NCBI GenBank assembly: GCA_009922295.1 | Contig: RFWA01000167.1 | Location: 1 to 5,907 of the forward strand | Reading direction: 5' to 3' | Source of the DNA: Betaproteobacteria bacterium | Lineage (GTDB): Bacteria; Pseudomonadota; Gammaproteobacteria; Burkholderiales; Burkholderiaceae_C | DNA: 5,907 bases | Notes under the pieces: model-generated | Told to the model about the DNA's origin: nothing | Database searches by the model: none | The model's input: only the letters and a program-made list of their open reading frames with translations | Position numbers and translations under genes: made by a program | In this document: positions 1 through 5,742 of the stretch, piece after piece | Numbering within the stretch: the first letter of the stretch is position 1 | Layout: every line of letters begins with the position of its first letter

Positions 1-158
1 GCGTCTTTGGTCCTGAACTCTTCCAGCCAGCGCACGGTTCTCAGGTCTCCTTCTTTGCCGATGGTCTTGGGGTCAAAGTAGTGAGTAACTTGGCCGCTGT
101 CCTCACCCATTCGCACCCACTCAGCCCAAGCAGAGCCTGCGGCAAGAATCGCGATCAT
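1..158 (-). CDS. Small exported protein, surface-adhesin E-like, N-terminal part (truncated by window edge)
   Basis: The minus strand encodes 52 complete codons from ATG at 158 to the window edge, beginning MIAILAAGSAWAEW. A short hydrophobic stretch ends in AWA followed by EW, which looks like a signal peptidase I site. The mature start (EWVRMGED, then YFDPKTIGKEGDLRTV, then EEF) follows the pattern of small periplasmic or surface proteins annotated as surface-adhesin protein E: E-W near the N-terminus, then Y-x-D-P-x-T-I-x-K-x-G-x-L-R-x-V. The function of that family is poorly defined. The start is uncertain. The signal peptide from ATG has only about 12 residues and no positive charge; an in-frame TTG at 218 adds 20 residues including an Arg, and a TGA lies 5 codons above that. 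Neither start has a clear ribosome binding site. The gene is downstream of and co-oriented with the large lipoprotein gene, about 180 bp away. Confidence 0.55.
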   Translation of the reverse strand, partial: MIAILAAGSAWAEWVRMGEDSGQVTHYFDPKTIGKEGDLRTVRWLEEFRTKD

Positions 159-271
159 CTGGCCGTGGCCGATGTTGAAGCGGAAGAGGCTGCCGAGTAA
201 GTTCAGTGCCAGTGCCAACCTTAAATTGAAATGCTTTCAAGCTGCAATACGGCTTCACTGACCATGATTAA

Positions 272-297
272 CTTGACTGGCCGAGACAGAAGTCAAG
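272..297. repeat. Inverted repeat in the lipoprotein/adhesin-like intergenic region
   Basis: Perfect 7-bp arms CTTGACT (272-278) and AGTCAAG (291-297) are separated by 12 nt. A second, outer pair CCATGAT (262-268) and ATCATGG (316-322) flanks them, so a nested hairpin can be drawn. No T-tract follows on the minus strand, so this is not a convincing intrinsic terminator for the lipoprotein gene. It may be a regulatory or chance structure. The rest of 159-340 holds nothing I can assign. Confidence 0.3.
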
Positions 298-340
298 CGG
301 GTCAGGGTCAGCGCGATCATGGAGCCGGACTGTGCGTTAA

Positions 341-3300
341 CTAAAAAGCCCACTCTAATAGGTACACCAATTGCGTTGCACCCATCACAAAGTACACCCT
401 CGAGCCGCTGACCATCAATTGGTTGGGGGCGGCATCAATAAGCAGTGTGCTGCTACGCGTAGCGGCATTCCAACTGTAGACTTTGCCAGATTCGCCAAAC
501 ACCAACTGTCCAGCACCTGCCCCGTAAAGCACCGCTGAACTCAAGCTTGAAACTGTGCTCTTGCTGCCAAGCGCCGATGCCTTGATGCCGGCCACTGTGG
601 TGAACGTGCCGCCAAATTTTCCAGTGCTGGTGACGGTTTCGCGCCAGGCCAACACACCATCGCGCAGTACGAATCCCTCGCTCGCATTGCTGGACACGGC
701 TTGGACGCTGCCCCCGGCGACCGGCCGACTCAATAGGTTGGCACTGATGCCTGCAGCGCTACCCGTGGCCGACTGTAGCCAAGCAACGCTTTGACCATCG
801 GTCTTGGGGTAAATGCTGCGGGCGCCACCACTGCTGAGTTTGACCGACGTGTTGCTCAGCGACGACCATTGGTACACATCAAAAGTCGATGTAACGCCCT
901 CGCCCCCGCTTTGCGCGCCAAAAAAGAACCTCACAATACCGTCGGCGTCGACAAAGAAGTCGTACTCGTTGTTGATCAGGTAGTTGCTACCGCTTGGCTG
1001 GGTGATGGTGCTGTAAGTGCCGCTGGCCACGTGGTAACGGGTGAAGGTGCCCGGATTGCTGCCAGCTGCGTCAATCCAGATCACATTGCCGCTATGCGCC
1101 CTGGGGTACTGCTCATAGGCCCGTCCGCCACCGACCTTGCTGCTGATCGCATTCGGGTTGTTAGTGGAGAGGTTTGTTTTTGTGCCGCTTGGGCTCCACT
1201 GATAAATGCAGACCAGCGGGCAATCGGTGTAGCCTGTCCCGTTGGATCCCAGAAAGCCTCCTTCGGCGTACACATAGCCGCCGTCCATGGTCCAGTTGTA
1301 CAGATAGGGAAGGCCGCTCGCACCCTGCAATGTGAATTCGGTAGCGGATGCTATGTTGCGCACACGATAACTGCCGTCCTCCGCCTTGTAAAGCAGCAGC
1401 GCAGGGTTGGATTCATCCACCTTGATCAACTGTCCGTTGGCGCCTAAGCTAAAAAGCGGTTTGTAGGCAAGGGTCGGACCCGACGTCACTGTTACAGTAC
1501 GCTGCAGAACCGCGGTCTTGTTTCCAGAATCCGTGGCACGCACGGTGAGGGTGTAGCTGCCTGGCGTCAAACCGGATAGATTAAAGCTGCCAACGAAATT
1601 AGCGGCTGTACTGCTCATGAACTCAATATCGCCTAGACTGGCAGAGATGCGGATTGCGCCGCTTCGGTCACTGCTGGCGGAGCCGGCCAACTGCAAAGTG
1701 CCAGTGACAAAGGCGCCGTCCATCGGACCGCTAAGGGTAAGCAGCGGCAGATTGGCGATGGGTACCGGTAAATTGATGGTCTTACTGCCCCCATTGCCGT
1801 CGGTGGCGGTCAGCAGCATGGTGTGCTGCCCTGAGCCAGCCAGGCTGGCATTGACAGTGAAGCGGTAGACATCGTTGGCGCCCGAGCAGTAGCTCGAGCA
1901 GGCGTTGGGCGCTATCAGGCTGCCGGCAGCGACCCCATCAAACCTGGCCTCGACCCGAGCTATGCCAAACTGGGAACTGGCACGCACATCCACCAGCACA
2001 GTGCCGGTGCTGCCCGAGGCGATGGCATTGATTGCCAGGTTGGAGTTGGAAAGCTGCACACTGCGCCGCACCTCGATGTAGGAGTCAGGAGCCACCTGCA
2101 CCCGGGCCAATATCAGATGGGCGCCATTGGTCTCGGTGTTGGTGGTCCAGCTCAAAGGGCTGCCGACACCACTGCCCAGCCCAAGCTGGCGCAGGTCTGC
2201 ATACCAGGTCACCCCCTGCCAGACGGTACTGCCAGACAGGGAGAGTTTGACGCTACCTGAGACCGGTTCGTTCTGGTCTAGCACGATCTGCGGCGCGGCC
2301 TCAGGCGCTCCTACGGTTACGGAGCTTTGGCCTTTAGGGGTGGAAATCACCACTGTGCGGTCTGGCAGTATTGCTTGCACCCGGTACACCATGGCCACAG
2401 TTACCGCACGCTGCCACTGCATCAGGTCGCCGGTTCCACCCAAGCCCGTGAGCGTTTCCACCACGGCGAAGCTGCCATCTGGGTTTTGCGCCTCCACCCG
2501 ATACTTGCTGCCGCTTGGGTAGGTGTCCGCCCAAGCCAGTTGCACCGTATTGCTGGTCTGGCTGACCACCGCAGTGAGTTTGGCGGTCGTGGCGGCAACC
2601 CCGTCGCTCACCACTTGTTTCACTGTTTCGGTGCTCGCAGTGCCGGCCAGCGCATTGGTCACCAAGGCAACTTGGCGGGCGTTGAGTTTGATGCGCAGTG
2701 CGTCCAACAGTTGGTCGTATTTGTCACCCATTGACGCATCAGTTGGGGTCGCCGCTTTTAAGGGACTCGCAGCAAAGTCGGCCGGTAATTGGGTGGTATC
2801 TACAGTGCCGGTCAATACGGCGGTGACGTCGTTCTGGGCGGCCTTCAGGCGTGCCGGGCTCAGTTTTAGGGTGGCGGCACCTGCATCGAAAGCGGCATAA
2901 AAAGCAGCCGGCGGCTGGCCCAGGACGCGGGCAGTAAGCATTTCGGTCAGCGGCGTGACATTGACCGTGGCAGTGGTGGTTGTGCCGTCCGCACTTCCAG
3001 CGGCACTGTGCAATGTGCTGCCGTCACTGGGATCAGTGGTCTGGAGCAGGCAGGGCAGCGCGCCGGCTGTCACATTGATCTGGAACCGGCCGTCGTCGGC
3101 TGTGGTCGCGTTGCCACTTCCAATCTGGCACTTGGCTCCTATAGCAGCAGCAGCAATAGCTCGACCGGTGGCTGCGGTTCCGCTCAGGGTCAGGATTGAT
3201 GCGATCGGGTCAGGTGCCGGGTTTCGCTCCGAACCGCCAACAAGTCCTGCACTTGTCACAACGCCACCGCCGCCGCAACCGGCAAGCAGACTACTGAAAA

Positions 3301-3349
3301 TGATGGCCAAAGCCAACTTCAGGCCACCGAATTGATATTTGATTTGCAT
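341..3349 (-). CDS. Large multidomain lipoprotein: lipobox, Ig/FnIII-like regions, C-terminal propeller-like repeats
   Basis: This encodes about 1002 residues, probably exported and lipid-anchored. I chose ATG at 3349 because it starts a classic lipoprotein signal: MQIKYQF, a hydrophobic stretch, then lipobox L-A-G-C with Cys25, followed by GGGG. AGAAG lies 9 nt upstream of it. An in-frame TTG at 3403 would add 18 residues before the signal and is less likely. Gly at +2 suggests outer-membrane sorting. Regions by residue: about 55-130, a carboxypeptidase-regulatory-like segment (SGTAATGRAI, DDGRFQINV, VNVTPLTEML); about 130-255, Ala-rich and probably helical; about 255-345, fibronectin III-like; about 355-622, three Ig-like beta sandwiches (LLTATDGNGG; SYTLTVRATDSG). 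Residues 630-1002 contain repeated motifs: YQWS at about 716 and 826, YSWN at about 958, and Y-P-x6-V-x-W at about 748 and 847. These resemble beta-propeller blades. Short Cys pairs (C-x3-C, C-x3-C) may form disulfides. No catalytic motif is recognised; binding or adhesion is an inference. Confidence 0.88.
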   Translation of the reverse strand: MQIKYQFGGLKLALAIIFSSLLAGCGGGGVVTSAGLVGGSERNPAPDPIASILTLSGTAATGRAIAAAAIGAKCQIGSGNATTADDGRFQINVTAGALPCLLQTTDPSDGSTLHSAAGSADGTTTTATVNVTPLTEMLTARVLGQPPAAFYAAFDAGAATLKLSPARLKAAQNDVTAVLTGTVDTTQLPADFAASPLKAATPTDASMGDKYDQLLDALRIKLNARQVALVTNALAGTASTETVKQVVSDGVAATTAKLTAVVSQTSNTVQLAWADTYPSGSKYRVEAQNPDGSFAVVETLTGLGGTGDLMQWQRAVTVAMVYRVQAILPDRTVVISTPKGQSSVTVGAPEAAPQIVLDQNEPVSGSVKLSLSGSTVWQGVTWYADLRQLGLGSGVGSPLSWTTNTETNGAHLILARVQVAPDSYIEVRRSVQLSNSNLAINAIASGSTGTVLVDVRASSQFGIARVEARFDGVAAGSLIAPNACSSYCSGANDVYRFTVNASLAGSGQHTMLLTATDGNGGSKTINLPVPIANLPLLTLSGPMDGAFVTGTLQLAGSASSDRSGAIRISASLGDIEFMSSTAANFVGSFNLSGLTPGSYTLTVRATDSGNKTAVLQRTVTVTSGPTLAYKPLFSLGANGQLIKVDESNPALLLYKAEDGSYRVRNIASATEFTLQGASGLPYLYNWTMDGGYVYAEGGFLGSNGTGYTDCPLVCIYQWSPSGTKTNLSTNNPNAISSKVGGGRAYEQYPRAHSGNVIWIDAAGSNPGTFTRYHVASGTYSTITQPSGSNYLINNEYDFFVDADGIVRFFFGAQSGGEGVTSTFDVYQWSSLSNTSVKLSSGGARSIYPKTDGQSVAWLQSATGSAAGISANLLSRPVAGGSVQAVSSNASEGFVLRDGVLAWRETVTSTGKFGGTFTTVAGIKASALGSKSTVSSLSSAVLYGAGAGQLVFGESGKVYSWNAATRSSTLLIDAAPNQLMVSGSRVYFVMGATQLVYLLEWAF

Positions 3350-3517
3350 GCTTTTCAACTTCTGTATAGCCCTGTGGACCGTCTTGCATGACTCAAAGTA
3401 CAACGGAGTCGAGTCTCATGGAGTCAGCTGTTGGCGCCAGTTGAAAAATGAGCTTACCACTGTTTGACGCACGACTGAACAATGCGTTATGCGACTGTCA
3501 CCCAGACCACCATGAAA

Positions 3518-3548
3518 AAAGCCCGCTATCTTTTGAATAGCGGGCTTT
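3518..3548 (-). terminator. Intrinsic terminator downstream of the tRNA-Lys-like fragment
   Basis: Perfect 12-bp arms (3518-3529 and 3537-3548) enclose a 7-nt loop. Read on the minus strand the stem is AAAGCCCGCTAT / ATAGCGGGCTTT and it runs directly into a T-tract ending at about 3515. Stem and loop match the tRNA-Asn terminator at 3993-4019 apart from compensatory pair changes, so it probably belonged to a tRNA gene. It lies about 170 bp upstream of the lipoprotein start and could insulate that gene from read-through. Confidence 0.85.
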
Positions 3549-3569
3549 CCACATGCCACACGGCTTGTT

Positions 3570-3614
3570 TGGTGGGATGTGCGAGGGTCGAACCCACGAC
3601 AAACGGATTAAAAG
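3570..3614 (-). pseudogene. tRNA-Lys-like 3' half (anticodon loop to CCA), probable attachment-site remnant
   Basis: On the minus strand this reads as an exact tRNA 3' half: anticodon loop CTTTTAA (3614-3608; anticodon TTT at 3612-3610), TCCGT 3' anticodon strand, 5-nt variable loop, T-arm GTGGG / CTCGC around TTCGACC (all five pairs possible counting two G-T), acceptor strand ACATCCC, discriminator A and encoded CCA. The 5' half is missing: the bases before the loop (AACTT) do not form the expected stem with TCCGT, and no D-arm or 5' acceptor strand is present. A 3' fragment starting at the anticodon loop is what a tyrosine-recombinase insertion into a tRNA gene leaves at the far end of an element. 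Lys is inferred from TTT. If the junction lies inside the anticodon the donor tRNA could differ. Confidence 0.72.
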
Positions 3615-3656
3615 AAGTTTCTAGGCTAAAAAACCAATGTAAATCAATGACTTAAA

Positions 3657-3785
3657 TTAGGTGTGTAGCAAAGTGTGTAGTGAATCTTGCGCCCTGCCCT
3701 GGAAGCCGCGCCACAACACCACCATGGCATTGGGCGACAGGCCACCCTCGAGGATCTCGTCCCAGCCCAGGATGCGCCGGCCGCC
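3657..3785 (-). pseudogene. Remnant of a family 20 glycoside hydrolase (beta-N-acetylhexosaminidase)
   Basis: The minus-strand frame from 3785 encodes GGRRILGWDEILEGGL, SPNAM and LWRG, then leaves the family and stops at TAA (3657-3659). G-W-D-E-I-L-E-G-G-L followed about 12 residues later by W-R-G is a conserved block in the TIM-barrel domain of GH20 hexosaminidases, which release terminal GlcNAc or GalNAc from chitin-type or glycan substrates. Only about 27 codons (3705-3785) resemble the family, whereas intact enzymes have several hundred residues. The G-G-D-E catalytic motif that should lie upstream is absent, and the frame upstream of 3785 does not continue the family. This is a dead internal fragment, probably carried in with or trapped by the tRNA-linked insertion events. 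Confidence 0.7.
3661..3680. repeat. Perfect 8-bp direct repeat near the tRNA fragment
   Basis: GTGTGTAG occurs at 3661-3668 and again at 3673-3680, separated by CAAA (period 12). It starts 47 bp from the break in the tRNA fragment. Closely spaced short direct repeats beside a tRNA core site resemble arm-type integrase binding sites, but that role is inferred from position only. The repeat overlaps the out-of-family tail of the reading frame carrying the GH20 remnant. Confidence 0.4.
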
Positions 3786-3992
3786 TGACAGGGGCCTATT
3801 GAAAAATTCCCAGAACCAAAAACTGCCAAATTCAATGCTCCGGGAAATTACAGGAAGGATGTTGCACTAACAGCAAATCCAACTGCTGTGGGCTGAGCGT
3901 GTGGCAGCAAAAGCACTGGCGCAAAAAATTATGCCGCACCAAAAAACGCTTTTTGATGCTAGCCCGGTGCTAGCCCGCTTCCAAAACAAAAA
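3786..3992. other. Non-coding debris between the GH20 remnant and the tRNA-Asn terminator
   Basis: No supported gene. The stretch is AT-richer than its surroundings. From 3792 it has GGGCCTATTGAAAAATTCCC, which looks like the outer end of an insertion sequence, but I see no partner repeat or transposase. A short minus-strand frame ending at TGA 3832-3834 reads LSPQQLDLLLVQ and resembles nothing I know. At 3957-3966 and 3968-3977 TGCTAGCCCG is repeated in tandem (period 11), and CAAAAA / TTTTTG (3940-3955) forms a weak hairpin. Confidence 0.4.
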
Positions 3993-4019
3993 ACCCTGCT
4001 ATCTTTTGAATAGCAGGGT
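3993..4019 (-). terminator. Intrinsic terminator of tRNA-Asn
   Basis: Arms ACCCTGCTAT (3993-4002) and ATAGCAGGGT (4010-4019) pair perfectly over 10 bp around a 7-nt loop. On the minus strand the hairpin is followed by a T-run continuing past 3988 (TTTTTTGTTTTGG). It lies 24 nt beyond the CCA end of tRNA-Asn. The loop is identical to that of the terminator at 3518-3548. Confidence 0.9.
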
Positions 4020-4043
4020 ATCTATGTGCCGTAAGGCTTGTAG

Positions 4044-4119
4044 TGGCTCCTCGACCTGGGCTCGAACCAGGGACCTACGGATTAACAGTCCGGCGCTCTA
4101 CCGACTGAGCTATCGAGGA
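4044..4119 (-). tRNA. tRNA-Asn (anticodon GTT)
   Basis: A complete 76-nt cloverleaf with encoded CCA. Acceptor TCCTCGA (4119-4113) pairs with TCGAGGA (4054-4048); D-arm is GCTC/GAGC; anticodon loop CTGTTAA has GTT at 4086-4084; T-arm CCTGG/CCAGG pairs perfectly around TTCGAGC; the discriminator is G, as usual for tRNA-Asn. The only blemish is a C-T opposition at the top of the anticodon stem (positions 27-43). It decodes AAC and AAU. It has its own -10 box and a terminator, so it looks like an independent single-gene unit downstream of the FNR gene. Confidence 0.97.
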
Positions 4120-4131
4120 ATACAGCCTGAG

Positions 4132-4137
4132 ATTATA
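4132..4137 (-). promoter_or_regulatory. -10 box of the tRNA-Asn promoter
   Basis: A perfect TATAAT on the minus strand, 12 nt upstream of the mature tRNA 5' end, would place transcription start about 6 nt before the tRNA. No good -35 element stands at 16-18 nt; TTGCCA is only 11 nt away. The -35 contact is therefore weak or absent. Confidence 0.6.
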
Positions 4138-4196
4138 GCCAGGGAAATTGGCAAATTTGACTGTGCGGACTGGTTTTTGACTGCTTCACTGAGGGT

Positions 4197-5297
4197 TCAG
4201 TCGAACACCGGGCTTTCCACGCCCAGCACCTTGTGCAGCTTGGGGCTGGTGGTGGTGTACTGCAAAAACACCTTCTTGTCGGGGGAGATGATGGGCATGG
4301 CGCCAAAGGCGGCCAGGGCACATTCATGAAAGCCGCTCAGGATGAGCTTCTTCTTGCCGGGGTAGATGTTGATGTCTCCCACGGCAAAGATCCCTGGCAC
4401 GCTGGTAGAGAATTTCTCGGTGTCCACCTTGAGCTGTTTGCGCTCGATGTCCAGGCCCCATTCGGCGATGGGACCGAGCTTGGGGCTGAGGCCAAAAAAC
4501 ACCAGCAGCACGTCCAGCGGTACAACACGGGTCACGCCATCGGCACCGGTTACCTTGGCGCCAGTGAGCTTGCCGTCGCGCTCTTCATAGCCGGTGACCT
4601 GGCCAACGATGAATTGCATCTCGTAAGCCTCACACAACTCTTTCATCTTGGCCACATTGGCGGGCGCAGCCTTGAAACCATCGCGCCGGTGGATCAAGAT
4701 GACGCTCTCGGCTTTGTGCGGGCTGTCTTTGACAAAATCCAGCGCCCAGTCCAAGGCAGAATCGCCGCCGCCGACGACCACCAGATTTTTGCCGGCAAAG
4801 TCGTCGGGGTTCTTGACGCGGTAAAACAGTTGGCTGCCCTCAAAAGCATCCAGGCCGTCCACCTTGAGTGTGCGCGGCTGAAACGCGCCCACACCGGCGG
4901 CAATAAAGATGGTTTTGGTCAGAAAGCGGGTGCCTTTGGAGGTCTCGACAAAGAAGCGCCCGTCGTCCTGTTTTTGCACCGTGGTCACCTCTTGCCCGTA
5001 GTGGAAGGTGGCGCCAAAGGGGGCAATCTGTTTGAGCAGGTTGTCGGTCAGTTCTTGGCCGGTGCACACGGGTACAGCGGGGATGTCGTAGATGGGCTTG
5101 TCGGGGTATAGCTCAACGCACTGGCCGCCGGGGTAGGCCAGCGAGTCGATCACGTGAGCCTTTATTTCCAGCAGGCCGAGCTCAAACACCTGAAACAGGC
5201 CGACCGGGCCGGCGCCCACGATCACCGCGTCCGTGTCGATCGCGCCGCCCAGAGACAGGGCCACCGAGCTTGCCTCGGCATTCATTTGAAGATCCAT
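4197..5297 (-). CDS. Ferredoxin--NADP+ reductase, thioredoxin-reductase-like (FNR2) type
   Basis: This 366-residue cytoplasmic flavoprotein (EC 1.18.1.2 by family) transfers electrons between NADPH and ferredoxin through FAD. Visible features: FAD-binding GAGPVG (28-33) after a short variable N-terminus; PGGQ (56-59); NADPH-binding GGGDSA (176-181); HRR (203-205), suited to the 2'-phosphate of NADPH; and GIFAVGDI (302-309) in the C-terminal FAD domain. The CxxC redox pair of true thioredoxin reductases is missing: the equivalent stretch is AAGVGAFQP. Together with the extended C-terminus this separates it from TrxB. Start choice is between ATG 5297 and ATG 5285 (Met5); neither has a strong Shine-Dalgarno sequence. 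It starts 18 nt after the fdxA stop, so the two are almost certainly co-transcribed and FdxA is the likely partner. No clear terminator follows before the tRNA-Asn promoter. Confidence 0.93.
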   Translation of the reverse strand: MDLQMNAEASSVALSLGGAIDTDAVIVGAGPVGLFQVFELGLLEIKAHVIDSLAYPGGQCVELYPDKPIYDIPAVPVCTGQELTDNLLKQIAPFGATFHYGQEVTTVQKQDDGRFFVETSKGTRFLTKTIFIAAGVGAFQPRTLKVDGLDAFEGSQLFYRVKNPDDFAGKNLVVVGGGDSALDWALDFVKDSPHKAESVILIHRRDGFKAAPANVAKMKELCEAYEMQFIVGQVTGYEERDGKLTGAKVTGADGVTRVVPLDVLLVFFGLSPKLGPIAEWGLDIERKQLKVDTEKFSTSVPGIFAVGDINIYPGKKKLILSGFHECALAAFGAMPIISPDKKVFLQYTTTSPKLHKVLGVESPVFD

Positions 5298-5315
5298 GTT
5301 GATTGAACTGCCCGC

Positions 5316-5645
5316 TTAGCGGACCATCAGAGGCAATTTATTGGCTATATCTTTCCACTCGTCGGCATCAGGCAGCGGCGCCTTGCGCTTGGTGATGCTC
5401 TTCCATCCTGGCAGGCGCGACAACTCTGCATTGAGCGCCGTCATGTGTTGCTGGTCAGCGGGTACGTCTTCTTCGGCGTAGATGGCGTTGACCGGACACT
5501 CCGGAATGCAGACCGCGCAGTCTATGCACTCATCAGGGTCGATGGTCAAAAAATTCGGGCCTTCACGAAAGCAGTCCACCGGGCAGACGTCCACGCAATC
5601 GGTGTATTTGCACTTGATACAGGCTTCGGTGACGGTGTGGGTCAT
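5316..5645 (-). CDS. fdxA: 7Fe ferredoxin FdxA ([3Fe-4S][4Fe-4S])
   Basis: A 109-residue soluble low-potential electron carrier of the Azotobacter ferredoxin I family, at the usual family length. The N-terminal motif EACIKCKYTDC...CP and the second motif ECIDCAVCIPECP give the ligands. By family alignment Cys9, Cys17 and Cys50 hold the [3Fe-4S] cluster and Cys21, Cys40, Cys43 and Cys46 the [4Fe-4S] cluster; Cys12 and Cys25 are the extra conserved cysteines. The C-terminal extension (LNAELSRLPGW, PLPDADEW) is typical of FdxA. ATG at 5645 gives the standard MTHTVTEACIKC start, although no strong Shine-Dalgarno sequence precedes it. It is followed by its probable reductase 18 nt away and preceded by the DUF934-like gene with a 97-bp gap. 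Confidence 0.96.
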   Translation of the reverse strand: MTHTVTEACIKCKYTDCVDVCPVDCFREGPNFLTIDPDECIDCAVCIPECPVNAIYAEEDVPADQQHMTALNAELSRLPGWKSITKRKAPLPDADEWKDIANKLPLMVR

Positions 5646-5667
5646 GTTGGTTATCGACGAATGGGTG

Positions 5668-5692
5668 GAAACCCACTATTTTATTGGGTTTC
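5668..5692. repeat. 8-bp inverted repeat upstream of fdxA
   Basis: Perfect arms GAAACCCA (5668-5675) and TGGGTTTC (5685-5692) enclose a 9-nt AT-rich loop, ending 22 nt above the fdxA start codon. No T-tract follows on either strand, so it is not a normal intrinsic terminator for the upstream gene. It could be an operator or a 5' leader hairpin. TAAAAT, a near -10 sequence, lies inside the loop on the minus strand, but no matching -35 is visible. Confidence 0.45.
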
Positions 5693-5742
5693 AGAGGCCT
5701 TATTTTGGCCGGTTCTAATTGCTGACCGACGGCAAGGCGGCT

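Noticed and set aside
791..1447. Plus-strand open frame of 218 codons inside the lipoprotein gene
   Set aside because: Antisense shadow of the C-terminal repeat region; no known motif, and the minus-strand frame is continuous and lipoprotein-like throughout.
3143..3162. AGC/GCA triplet run in the lipoprotein gene as a phase-variable repeat
   Set aside because: It is short (about four units), in frame and encodes an Ala run; triplet changes would not shift the frame.
3350..3403. N-terminal extension of the lipoprotein from a TTG start
   Set aside because: It would place 18 polar residues before a complete lipoprotein signal; ATG at 3349 begins exactly at a normal signal peptide.
3570..3650. 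A complete second tRNA gene
   Set aside because: Only the 3' half is present: no D-arm, no 5' acceptor strand, and no partner for the anticodon stem.
3957..3977. Tandem TGCTAGCCCG as a CRISPR or minisatellite
   Set aside because: Only two copies with a 1-bp spacer; no array.
4120..4196. Intrinsic terminator for the FNR gene
   Set aside because: Only a 4-bp CTGA/TCAG hairpin can be drawn just past the stop, with no directly following T-tract.
3901..4329. Plus-strand open frame of 142 codons
   Set aside because: It runs antisense through the tRNA-Asn terminator, tRNA-Asn and the 3' end of the FNR gene, so it cannot be an ordinary protein gene.
4233..5111. Long plus-strand open frame (292 codons) opposite the FNR gene
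   Set aside because: It is antisense to a gene with clear FAD and NADPH motifs; its composition is that of a complementary-frame shadow in GC-rich DNA, with no recognisable domain.
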